A program made the translations under genes and the position numbers. This document shows, in pieces, positions 31,140 to 38,930 of a stretch of 64,000 nt of DNA. The stretch comes from Ruminiclostridium sufflavum DSM 19573. GTDB taxonomy: Bacteria; Bacillota; Clostridia; Acetivibrionales; DSM-1351. The stretch covers positions 62,001 through 126,000 of the forward strand of contig NZ_QKMR01000003.1 in NCBI RefSeq assembly GCF_003208175.1, given 5' to 3'. Within the stretch, counting starts at the first letter, position 1. Every line of letters begins with the position of its first letter. Under the pieces are notes generated by a model that searched no databases, was not told where the DNA came from, and saw only the letters and a list, made by a program, of their open reading frames with translations.

Positions 31140-32546
31140 TTAGTACCGCCTAGGCAACTCTGTACCAAAAGGATAAATTTGAGGAACCTCTTCGCCGGCT
31201 CTTAGCATACACTCTCCAAGACGCTTGGCCAATGCCGCGCGGACATCCTTATAAGCAGCCTCACTTACCAGATTGTGCTTTTCATAGGGATCAGCCTCCA
31301 AATCAAACAGATATTGCTCAACATAGCTGTCACTGCCGGGCTTGGAGTTTTCAAGCATTTCATAGTAGCCTTCGGTGGTAAAATGCTCATCCATATGAAG
31401 CAAAGGCTGCACATGCGGTGCATTAACAGAATACTTCCAGCGTTTGGTACGGATACCGCGTCCAAGTTCAGTCTCACTGATCTGGAAGAATACATCGTCA
31501 CCCCAGGAGCAATTCTCGTCAAGGGCCTCCTCAAGGGACTCATATACCATATCCTTCGGCATCTCAATACCCGCAAGGGATAATATGGTGGACGCAAGCT
31601 GAATATTGCTGACCAGCCTGTCGCTGCGCAAGCCTCCTTTAAAAGGTCCGCCGCTTATTACAAGCGGAATTCTGAGGCAGCTGTCAAAGCTGTTGCGCTT
31701 GTACTCACCCTCCTGCGTTTTAAAATGGCATCCATGGTCAGAGGTATATATAATTATGGTATCCTCATACATACCCTTTTCTTTGAGGGTAGTAATAACC
31801 TTACCCAGATTGTCATCCAATTTCCGGCAGCAGCCGAGGTAATCGGGATAGTTTTCCTCCCAGTCACCCTTATACTTGCCGCCAATAAGATCCTTAGGCA
31901 CCTCATAATCCTTGAAGCGCTCTCTCGAGCCGTCCGGCCCTTCATAGCAATCACGGTCGTTCTGCTGATGAGGCTCGATATGTGAAAGGAACATAAAGAA
32001 AGGCTTGTCCGAGGTTTTATTTTGCAGGTAGTGTATAGCGTAATCAGTGATACAGTCGGTGCGGAAGCCGGTAAAATCTACTCTTTTTCCGTCCTTATCA
32101 AAAACATAACCGTCATAGCCATGTGAAGTAAGCTCCAGAGCTTCTGAAACCATGACATAATCGGTATATCCGCCCATCCTCTCCGGCGGAATCGGCTTTT
32201 TAACCATTACCAGATCATTTTTAAAATCACTGGCAAGATGCCATTTCCCAACATATGCTGTTTCATAACCTGCCTTTGAAAGTTCCTTTGCAATGGTGAC
32301 TTCATCATTGCGTAATCCCACCTCATTCACATAGCAGCCTGTGAGGTTTGGATATTTACCCGTCTGCAAGCAGGCACGTGCAGGCCCGCATACCGGCTGA
32401 CAGGTGAAAGCTGTTTCAAAAACAACCCCCTCCTTCGCCAATTCATCCAGTACCGGCGAAACCTCCAGCTTCTGTCCGTAACAGCCCAGTGTATCATGCC
32501 TCTGCTGGTCACTGAGATATACAATAATATTTGGTTTATTTTTCAT
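31140..32546 (-). CDS. Cytoplasmic C-type sulfatase
   Basis: 468 residues. The formylglycine signature C-x-P-x-R is CGPAR at Cys53-Arg57, followed by TGKYP. Other metal and substrate residues are Asp13-Gln14 (SDQQ), the KWHL segment and TSDHG near residue 270. The family hydrolyses sulfate esters to alcohol and inorganic sulfate with calcium in the active site. No signal peptide or membrane anchor is present, so it should act in the cytoplasm on imported compounds rather than on external polymers. The next gene encodes its maturase, and the preceding genes encode an ABC importer. The Cys53 site requires anaerobic conversion to formylglycine. The substrate is unknown: a sulfated sugar, polyol or choline-like compound are all possible. 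Confidence 0.93.
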   Translation of the reverse strand: MKNKPNIIVYLSDQQRHDTLGCYGQKLEVSPVLDELAKEGVVFETAFTCQPVCGPARACLQTGKYPNLTGCYVNEVGLRNDEVTIAKELSKAGYETAYVGKWHLASDFKNDLVMVKKPIPPERMGGYTDYVMVSEALELTSHGYDGYVFDKDGKRVDFTGFRTDCITDYAIHYLQNKTSDKPFFMFLSHIEPHQQNDRDCYEGPDGSRERFKDYEVPKDLIGGKYKGDWEENYPDYLGCCRKLDDNLGKVITTLKEKGMYEDTIIIYTSDHGCHFKTQEGEYKRNSFDSCLRIPLVISGGPFKGGLRSDRLVSNIQLASTILSLAGIEMPKDMVYESLEEALDENCSWGDDVFFQISETELGRGIRTKRWKYSVNAPHVQPLLHMDEHFTTEGYYEMLENSKPGSDSYVEQYLFDLEADPYEKHNLVSEAAYKDVRAALAKRLGECMLRAGEEVPQIYPFGTELPRRY

Positions 32547-32592
32547 AGATAGGCCCCCTAGTTTAATTAAAATGTATTCTTTTCTTCGTTCA

Positions 32593-33339
32593 TTACCACC
32601 ACTTAATCATATCTACTATATGTGTACGGTATTCAATAAACTTTTTGGAAGCAATGTCCCTCGGCCTTGGCAGATCTATTGCTATGCTTTCCTTTATGCT
32701 TGCCGGCTTCTGGGAAAGAATCAGCACCCTCTCGGCAAGATATACAGCCTCTTCCACATTATGCGTAATAAATACTATCGTACAGCCAAGAGTCTCCCAC
32801 AGACGAACGACCTCGTCTTCCAGATAAAAACGTGTTTTGATATCCATCTGCCCGTAAGGCTCATCCATGAGAAGCAGATCCGGGTTCATGGCAAAAGCAC
32901 GTCCGATAACGATTTTCTGCTCCGCACTTGTAGACAGCTCATGCGGATAGCGGTCACGATATTTACTAAGTGCCATCATGGAAATAATATTTTCCACACG
33001 CTCATCTATATATTCTTTTGGCTTCTTTTTAATTTCCAGTCCAAACCGGATATTCTGTTCAACTGTAAGCCACGGAACAGCAGAAGGCTCCTGGAATACA
33101 AAAGACAGATTATGCTTTTCAGGATTTGCCGGCTCGCCGTCTACCAGGATTTCACCTGAGGTTGGCTCAGTCAGACAGGTCAACGTGTTTAAAAATGTTG
33201 TTTTTCCGCATCCGGTTGGCCCGACAACACATACAAATTCACCGCGTTTTATGTTAAAACTACAGTCCTTTAATACCTCAAGCGTTCCAAAGCTCTTACA
33301 CAGGTTTTTTACTTCCACCTTATACTCTTTTTCAGACAT
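32593..33339 (-). CDS. ABC transporter ATPase (NitT/TauT class), degenerate signature motif
   Basis: 248 residues. Walker A GPTGCGKT is at 40-47, the Q-loop Gln is at 83, Walker B LLLMDEP is at about 155-161 and the H-loop His at 193. The signature motif, which should read LSGGxxQ, is LSTSAEQ at 135-141, so both Gly are lost. Overall it resembles the SsuB/TauB ATPases. It is the second of two ATPase genes in the operon, 14 nt after the first, which has an intact signature. They probably form a heterodimer. The start at the ATG of MSEKEYK follows AAAGGAGGACAGGGT. Confidence 0.92.
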   Translation of the reverse strand: MSEKEYKVEVKNLCKSFGTLEVLKDCSFNIKRGEFVCVVGPTGCGKTTFLNTLTCLTEPTSGEILVDGEPANPEKHNLSFVFQEPSAVPWLTVEQNIRFGLEIKKKPKEYIDERVENIISMMALSKYRDRYPHELSTSAEQKIVIGRAFAMNPDLLLMDEPYGQMDIKTRFYLEDEVVRLWETLGCTIVFITHNVEEAVYLAERVLILSQKPASIKESIAIDLPRPRDIASKKFIEYRTHIVDMIKWW

Positions 33340-33353
33340 ACCCTGTCCTCCTT

Positions 33354-34124
33354 TCATTCCAGCGTTAAATCTTCGTTGTCAGAGATTTCTGTTCGAATTC
33401 GTAAAAATTCTTCATCCACATAATTTCTCGGACGAGGCAAAAAGCTCAGATCATACTCCTTTTTCACCCGCGCCGGCTGCTCTGTAAATTGGATAATACG
33501 GTCACCCAGATAAACAGCCTCCTCAATATTATTTGTTACAAAAATAATAGTGCGCTTTTCCTGTGACCATATTTTCAAGATTTCTTCCTGCATGGAATAG
33601 CGTGTTTGTGCATCCAGTGCTCCAAAGGGCTCATCCATTAACAGTATCTCAGGATTTGCCGTATATGCTCTGGCAATGCCGACACGCTGCTTCATACCTC
33701 CTGACAGCTGTTTGGGATATGCATTTTCAAAGCCATGAAGACCCACAAGATCAATATACTTTTGTGCGTTTTCCGCCCGTTGCTTCTTCGGCATTTTTTT
33801 ATACTTCAAGCCCAGCTCCACATTCTCCATAGCGGTTTTCCACTCAAACAGCCCGGTTTTTTGAAAAACGAACCCTATCCTTGTATCAACGTCCTTTATT
33901 ACTTTGCCGTCCAGTATGACCTCACCGGAGGTTGCGGATATTAATCCCGACAGTATATTCAAAAAAACTGTTTTCCCGCACTGACCCGGTCCCAGCAAAA
34001 CCAGAAACTCGTTTTCCCGTACATTAAGGGAAACATTTTCAATGGCCTCTGTGTCACCTTTTTTTGAAAAAAAAGTCTTTGAAATGTTCTTCGCCTGCAA
34101 AATCAGCTTCTCTTCCACGGACAT
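33354..34124 (-). CDS. ABC transporter ATPase (NitT/TauT class), H-loop His replaced by Asn
   Basis: 256 residues. Walker A GPGQCGKT is at 45-52, the Q-loop Gln at 88, the canonical signature LSGGMKQ at 140-146, and Walker B and D-loop [11 protein letters not shown] at about 161-171. The switch His that normally follows FVT is Asn198 (FVTNN). Loss of this His usually cripples ATP hydrolysis at the site it belongs to. The start is the ATG at 34122-34124 with AAAGG 5 nt before it; the GTG two codons upstream lies inside that site. The gene overlaps the upstream permease by 22 nt, showing translational coupling. Confidence 0.92.
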   Translation of the reverse strand: MSVEEKLILQAKNISKTFFSKKGDTEAIENVSLNVRENEFLVLLGPGQCGKTVFLNILSGLISATSGEVILDGKVIKDVDTRIGFVFQKTGLFEWKTAMENVELGLKYKKMPKKQRAENAQKYIDLVGLHGFENAYPKQLSGGMKQRVGIARAYTANPEILLMDEPFGALDAQTRYSMQEEILKIWSQEKRTIIFVTNNIEEAVYLGDRIIQFTEQPARVKKEYDLSFLPRPRNYVDEEFLRIRTEISDNEDLTLE

Positions 34125-34897
34125 AGCCACCTTTCCAAATAATCAAATCCATAAGCAAACAGCGCTCCCATAACACCAATCATAACCATACCGACAATGG
34201 CAAGCTCCAAATCACTGTTATTGGTGCCCTGCATAATCAGGAAGCCTATACCGCTCTTTGCCGCCAGCATTTCAGATGCCAATAGAACCATCCAGCCTGT
34301 TCCTACCGCCGTACGGACACCTGCGAAAATCGCTCCCAGTGAACTGGGCAAAACTATATCGAACAGCATATCCAGGCTTTTTGCACCAAATGACCTGCCT
34401 ACATCAATATTCAGCCGGGGAACCATAGATACACCGGCATATGAATTTACAACTATAGGCATAAGTACTCCCATAAAAATAATAATAATTCTTGGTATTT
34501 CCCCCGTACCAAACCATAAGGTTACCAAAGGCACCCAGGCAATGGGAGGTACAGGCCGGATAGTTTCAAATATGGGTTTGAAAACTGCGCGGAAGGTCTT
34601 GTTCCACCCCATTGCAACACCAAAGGGAATTCCAAACAGCACCGCTACAATAAGGGCACTGACGATTCTCCATATACTCATACCCACGTGGGCAATCATC
34701 GGTTGATTTGAGATTTCGGTTCCCCAGATTGTTATCAAACGCCAAATAGTATCAGCAGGAGTGGGCAGCATTGTTTTTCCGCTTATTGCAGTAATATGCC
34801 ACAGTATCAAAAAAAGAATAAGTGCAAAGGTGGACGAAATATAGTAGAAAAACTTATATCCAATGCTTGTATTCTTTAATAACGGATTAGTTTTCAT
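34103..34897 (-). CDS. ABC transporter permease (NitT/TauT class), second
   Basis: 264 residues with about six membrane spans and the cytoplasmic EAA loop [20 protein letters not shown] that contacts the ATPase. This is the SsuC/TauC family. It overlaps the first permease by 11 nt and the first ATPase by 22 nt. Two different permeases and two different ATPases imply a heterodimeric importer, whereas the usual SsuABC system has one of each. Confidence 0.92.
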   Translation of the reverse strand: MKTNPLLKNTSIGYKFFYYISSTFALILFLILWHITAISGKTMLPTPADTIWRLITIWGTEISNQPMIAHVGMSIWRIVSALIVAVLFGIPFGVAMGWNKTFRAVFKPIFETIRPVPPIAWVPLVTLWFGTGEIPRIIIIFMGVLMPIVVNSYAGVSMVPRLNIDVGRSFGAKSLDMLFDIVLPSSLGAIFAGVRTAVGTGWMVLLASEMLAAKSGIGFLIMQGTNNSDLELAIVGMVMIGVMGALFAYGFDYLERWLCPWKRS

Positions 34898-35732
34898 GAT
34901 TCTTAGGCCTCCATTTCAATACAATGTCCTCTAAACAGCCAATCATCCAGCTTGATATGAGTCCGAATATACCAATTACTATAATGCCCGCCAAAATCAA
35001 GCTGACTTCGCCATACATTCTTCCCATCTGAATCATATAGCCCAGCCCCTTGCTTGCCGACAGCATCTCTGCGGCAACTACCGTAGCCCATGCCGCACCC
35101 ATGGCAGTCTTCAAGCCGGTGAAAATCATAGGCATGGCAGAAGGAATTCCTATCTTGTAAAATATTTCAAAGTTAGATGCGCCACAGGTTTTTGCCACAT
35201 TAATCAATACCTGATTTGTTTGCCGCACCCCAACATAAGTATTCAATACAATACCTACAAAGGAACCAAAGAAAATTATTGCCGATCTGGCCGCCACACC
35301 AATGCCTAAAAACAACAGAACAATCGGAATCCAAGCCAGCGCAGGAATAGGACGTACCATTTCAAACAAGGGTCTTATCAGGTGATCGAATATACGGTAC
35401 CATCCCATGAATAACCCAAGTGGAATTCCTACAAGAGAACCCACTAAAAATCCCACCCACACAACCTTCGCACTCTCTATAATATGCTGATGCAGATAGC
35501 CTCCGTCCGGATTTATATCTGTAAACTTTGTAATAATAGTATTAATAACAGTAACCGGAGATTCCAGAAATCTCGTGTTGACAAGCCGGAAGGTAACCAC
35601 AAAATGCCAGATGAGCAGTAAAGCCGTAATGCTAAGTATGCTGAAAATCATCATTTTGCGTTTATTATTTTTTATATATTTCAATTCCTGCTGTCGTGCT
35701 TGCTGACGTAATAATTCTGAATCATTTGTCAT
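34887..35732 (-). CDS. ABC transporter permease (NitT/TauT class), first
   Basis: 281 residues. A basic N-terminal tail of about 35 residues precedes about six membrane spans; the EAA loop is GASNFEIFYKIGIPSAMPMI. The start is the ATG of MTNDSELL after AGGGAGGCAATT; the 18-codon upstream extension is rejected because it lacks a ribosome binding site. It lies 254 nt after the binding-protein gene, the only large gap between the transporter genes. Confidence 0.92.
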   Translation of the reverse strand: MTNDSELLRQQARQQELKYIKNNKRKMMIFSILSITALLLIWHFVVTFRLVNTRFLESPVTVINTIITKFTDINPDGGYLHQHIIESAKVVWVGFLVGSLVGIPLGLFMGWYRIFDHLIRPLFEMVRPIPALAWIPIVLLFLGIGVAARSAIIFFGSFVGIVLNTYVGVRQTNQVLINVAKTCGASNFEIFYKIGIPSAMPMIFTGLKTAMGAAWATVVAAEMLSASKGLGYMIQMGRMYGEVSLILAGIIVIGIFGLISSWMIGCLEDIVLKWRPKNHEN

Positions 35733-35986
35733 AATTGCCTCCCTGAATTCTATACAGGTTCTTTTCCTCTTCAAGCTAACCTCCATCTCGCCGATACCGC
35801 CGGCGACACAAATAGCAATTAAAATGTGTATGGTCCATTGCTTGATTGTTCAAATCCGCAAAAGCTGCAAGCAGCTTTTTGATATGCGAAGAGAACGATG
35901 AATGCACGAAATGTGAACTTCGCATTTTTAAGCTATATAGCTTGAAGAGAAAAAGATCTGTCTTTTGGGTTCTCATTCAAAATCAA
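35733..35986 (-). other. Intercistronic hairpin region between binding protein and permease genes
   Basis: Three small inverted repeats: AAAAGCTGC / GCAGCTTTT (35860-35879), ATGCGAAG / CTTCGCAT (35884-35891 and 35918-35925) and AAGCTATATAGCTT (35930-35943). None has a strong T-tract in the direction of transcription. Such hairpins often stabilise upstream mRNA, so that the binding protein is made in excess over the membrane parts; that role is an inference. Confidence 0.45.
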
Positions 35987-37111
35987 TTAAGATATATTAT
36001 GATCTTTCTTGTATAATTCAATTGCTTTCTTCAAATAGGTACAATCTACCGCATCAAGTACCTTCTGCATATTTTCTTCCTTTTGCGAGCCTATAATTAC
36101 ATGGTACTCGTAAAATTTCTTGAATTCACGCTGCAAGCCCGTCAACCCATCAGAACCCTCTTCACATAGGCTTTCATAGAATTTCAAATCTTTAAAGCCC
36201 GTCTGTTTGATATTGTCAAGGGCATCTATTTTTGTCATCTCGACACCAAAATCCTGTTTCATACCTTGAACAAACCAATCTGCAGCCTGATTGGCATTAT
36301 TTTCATCGTTAAGCCACAGCAAGACCTCGATTGAGCCTTCAAGATACTTGACAACTGCATCTTCGTTCTTGCTCAGGTAATCGCGGTTAGCAATTATATT
36401 ACCGGCCATGCCTGCATCCATACCCTGCATTGTATGAATCGTCTTATAGCCAGGCTTTGCCGCAACCTGAATAGCATAGGTAGAGGAGCCAAACCAAATA
36501 TCGCCTGAACCCGAAAGGAATGCCTGCATACCGGTGGAGATATCCATATTTATAATAGTTACATCGTTAGCACTGAGTCCAAGCTCTTTAAGTGTGAGCA
36601 TCAGGTCGGCATAGTTGACCGTACCCACTCCAACGATAATTTTCTTTCCTCTCCACTCCTCAGCTGTGCCCAAGGTTCCTGCAACACCCTTGTCGCCTGC
36701 TTTTACTATGTCACTGTCCTCACGTGCAAAGGCGACATTTGAATAATCATACCCTGAAAGTCCAATCACATTCATATCATACTTAAGAATACCTGTGATA
36801 GCTGCCGTCGCACCTATCCAGCCAATGTTCCAGTCTCCTGAAGGATTTGCTTCCAGCTGCGGCGGACCGCTGACATAAGATGTTTTCTCAACCTCCAGGC
36901 CCAACTCCTTCCATGTACCCATTGCATCACCGGCTACAAGCGGAACAGAGGTCTGAACCACATTCTGACCGCTGGTGAGGACTTTTGTAAGCGCATTTGA
37001 ACCGGAACCGGACTGAGGTGTTGTGGTGTCCGTAGCTGTATCCGTCCCGCCGCACCCTGTTAAGCTCATTACAACAGATGCCAACAATACAAATGTCAAT
37101 ATTTTTTTCAT
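35987..37111 (-). CDS. Lipoprotein substrate-binding protein (NMT1/TauA-like)
   Basis: 374 residues. A lipoprotein signal peptide ends at the lipobox LTGC (Cys20), followed by a Thr/Ser/Gly-rich linker and a type II periplasmic-binding fold. The family supplies NitT/TauT importers with sulfonates, nitrate, riboflavin precursors or similar small molecules. It is the first gene of the operon, 242 nt downstream of the predicted transcription start, and faces the lacI-type gene. The substrate cannot be deduced; the neighbouring sulfatase suggests a sulfate ester. ATG with a GGAGGGAGC leader. Confidence 0.92.
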   Translation of the reverse strand: MKKILTFVLLASVVMSLTGCGGTDTATDTTTPQSGSGSNALTKVLTSGQNVVQTSVPLVAGDAMGTWKELGLEVEKTSYVSGPPQLEANPSGDWNIGWIGATAAITGILKYDMNVIGLSGYDYSNVAFAREDSDIVKAGDKGVAGTLGTAEEWRGKKIIVGVGTVNYADLMLTLKELGLSANDVTIINMDISTGMQAFLSGSGDIWFGSSTYAIQVAAKPGYKTIHTMQGMDAGMAGNIIANRDYLSKNEDAVVKYLEGSIEVLLWLNDENNANQAADWFVQGMKQDFGVEMTKIDALDNIKQTGFKDLKFYESLCEEGSDGLTGLQREFKKFYEYHVIIGSQKEENMQKVLDAVDCTYLKKAIELYKKDHNIS

Positions 37112-37359
37112 TTTTTACTGCTCCCTCCATGTTATTTTTTATTTTATACCTAAATCAGGTAACAAATACTTATCTTGTCCCAATGGGAATATCTGATTTG
37201 GACACATTAAGGATATAATTCAAATGACATAGACTTTAAAAGCTGCTTGACTTCCTTGAAAACTATTTTTATGAAATATCTTCCGAACCAAAATAGCCAC
37301 ATCGCCAACACTCAAAGAACAAATTTCAGCAATGTCTGTTTTCTTTCTCTGTTGAATTT

Positions 37360-37389
37360 ATTATACATTATGGCCATCCTCATTGTCAG
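37360..37389 (-). promoter_or_regulatory. Candidate promoter of the sulfatase operon
   Basis: Minus-strand CTGACA (37384-37389), 18-nt spacer, TATAAT (37360-37365). It is adjacent to the TGTAAA-rich block at 37390-37433. Predicted leader about 240 nt. The divergent gap 37112-37673 holds this promoter, the repeated motif and the lacI start region. Confidence 0.6.
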
Positions 37390-37433
37390 TATGTAAATGT
37401 TCTATCTTGCATTGACTTTTACATCTTTTACAC
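37390..37433. promoter_or_regulatory. Candidate operator cluster (TGTAAA/TTTACA), operon side
   Basis: TATGTAAATGTT at 37390-37401 is repeated exactly near the lacI start (37621-37632). TTTACA follows at 37418-37423 and 37428-37433 in inverted sense. The block abuts the -35 box of the operon promoter. LacI-family repressors bind palindromes, so this is a likely binding zone. Confidence 0.4.
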
Positions 37434-37608
37434 TGGTTTTTTCAATTGCCTTCTGTTTTCAGGCAAGCCATATGCCTTATTAAATACTTTGGTATAATTT
37501 TACTTAACGCAAGGCAATCATTGAATCATACCCCATAGCCCTTCTATTGTGTCCAGCACTTACCGGAAAGTATTTAATTTTTCATTATTTACATTTTAAT
37601 AAGAATGT

Positions 37609-37632
37609 TTTACAATTTAATATGTAAATGTT
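37609..37632. promoter_or_regulatory. Candidate operator before the lacI-type gene
   Basis: Inverted repeat TTTACA (37609-37614), 8-nt spacer, TGTAAA (37623-37628), overlapping the second copy of TATGTAAATGTT. It lies 42 nt upstream of the regulator start, well placed for autoregulation. Confidence 0.4.
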
Positions 37633-37673
37633 TTTATAACTGTTCATTATTTTGTGTATAAGGAGTTTAATTG

Positions 37674-38717
37674 ATGGTAACTATTAACGACATAGCAAAT
37701 GCTGCCGGTGTATCTATTGCTACGGTTTCCAGAGCATTAAATTCAGATGCAAATATTAACGAAAGCACTAAAGCTGCTATTCAGAAAATTGCTGATGAGA
37801 TGAATTACCGGCCTAAAAATTATCGTAAGCGCATCAAAAGCACATGGAAGCAATCCATGATCGGTGTGATTATTTCCTGCAACAACTACCCGTGGTTTAA
37901 TCGTATTATGTCCGGAATAAGCAGTGTATTGGAAAGCGAGGATATTACTCCGATATTTGCAAATACCAGTGAAAATCCCCAGAAGGATATTACCTGTATC
38001 AATAAGCTTAAAGACATCGTTCAGGGCTTGCTTGTTGTCACCTCCACAGAATTGGACGGCTACAACACCAGCTTTTTGGAAGAAATAAACCAAACTATCC
38101 CGGTTGTCACGATGATACGAAATACAAATATCCCCTGTATAGACAGCATCAAGGTGGATGGGTTTCGTCCAACCTATGATGCCATTAATATTCTTCTTGA
38201 TGGCGGGCACCGGCATATTGGAATCATTAACGGCCCTATGATATTCAAGCCGAGCTTTGACCGCTTCGCCGCCTATACCGAGGCACTGAGCAGCAGGGGA
38301 ATACCCATCCGTAATGAATATGTGTGCTATGGCAATTTCAATGAAGAAAACTCCTGTGATTTAACGGTTAAGCTCATAAAATCCAATCCGTCTATCACAG
38401 CTATCTTTGCAGCAAATACCGCTATATCCCGAGGCTGCTTGCTGGCCTTTGAGCAATGCAATATTCATATCCCGGACGATATGGCCTTTATTTCCTATGG
38501 CGATGATTTTTCCTTTGGGCTGAAGAATCTGAATATCTCTGTCATTTCGGACCCTGATATTGAAATTGGATGTCAGGCAGCAAACTTACTTTTGCAGAGA
38601 ATTAAGCAGGTACGGATTCAAAAGAATAGAAATCCCGAACGAATTATCGTCACACCAAATATTATTTTAAGGGGTTCCGAGGTGTACCCCAAAAACTGTG
38701 AAAGAGCCAGACAATAA
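37674..38717 (+). CDS. LacI-family transcriptional regulator
   Basis: 347 residues. The N-terminal helix-turn-helix and hinge are clear (TINDIANAAGVSIATVSRAL at about 3-22), followed by a periplasmic-binding-like ligand domain (IGVIISCNNYPWFNRIMSGI, GHRHIGIINGP, FISYGDD). The start is the ATG at 37674, 8 nt after AAGGAG; a TTG directly before it is an alternative. It is divergent from the ABC/sulfatase operon and is its likely local regulator, responding to a sugar-like ligand. LacI control of a NitT/TauT-class importer is unusual and hints at a carbohydrate- or polyol-derived substrate. Confidence 0.93.
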   Translation: MVTINDIANAAGVSIATVSRALNSDANINESTKAAIQKIADEMNYRPKNYRKRIKSTWKQSMIGVIISCNNYPWFNRIMSGISSVLESEDITPIFANTSENPQKDITCINKLKDIVQGLLVVTSTELDGYNTSFLEEINQTIPVVTMIRNTNIPCIDSIKVDGFRPTYDAINILLDGGHRHIGIINGPMIFKPSFDRFAAYTEALSSRGIPIRNEYVCYGNFNEENSCDLTVKLIKSNPSITAIFAANTAISRGCLLAFEQCNIHIPDDMAFISYGDDFSFGLKNLNISVISDPDIEIGCQAANLLLQRIKQVRIQKNRNPERIIVTPNIILRGSEVYPKNCERARQ

Positions 38718-38788
38718 TTGTAGTTAGATTTTTTAACAGCAGCTTTGTGCTGTATCTGTGAAAGCAGTAGAATATTTTTCCGCATATG

Positions 38789-38842
38789 ATATATCCTCTA
38801 TTATGTAATTGCTTGCCGCATCATACACAATAGAGGATATAT
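38789..38842. other. Perfect 14-bp inverted repeat between lacI-type gene and ilvB
   Basis: Arms ATATATCCTCTATT (38789-38802) and AATAGAGGATATAT (38829-38842) enclose 26 nt. It lies in the gap between two convergent genes and may act as a terminator for either, although neither side has a strong T-tract. Confidence 0.5.
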
Positions 38843-38877
38843 TGCATACTTTCATAACCAGCCGGCAGCTATGCCAA

Positions 38878-38927
38878 CCTTGTGCTTTTATGAAAGCATG
38901 GGATAAGCCTTGCACATAAGGATTTTT
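38878..38927 (+). terminator. Probable terminator of the lacI-type gene
   Basis: CCTTGTGC (38878-38885) pairs with GCACATAAGG (38912-38921) apart from a bulge, and is followed by ATTTTT on the plus strand. It directly abuts the ilvB stop codon. Confidence 0.5.
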
Positions 38928-38930
38928 CAA

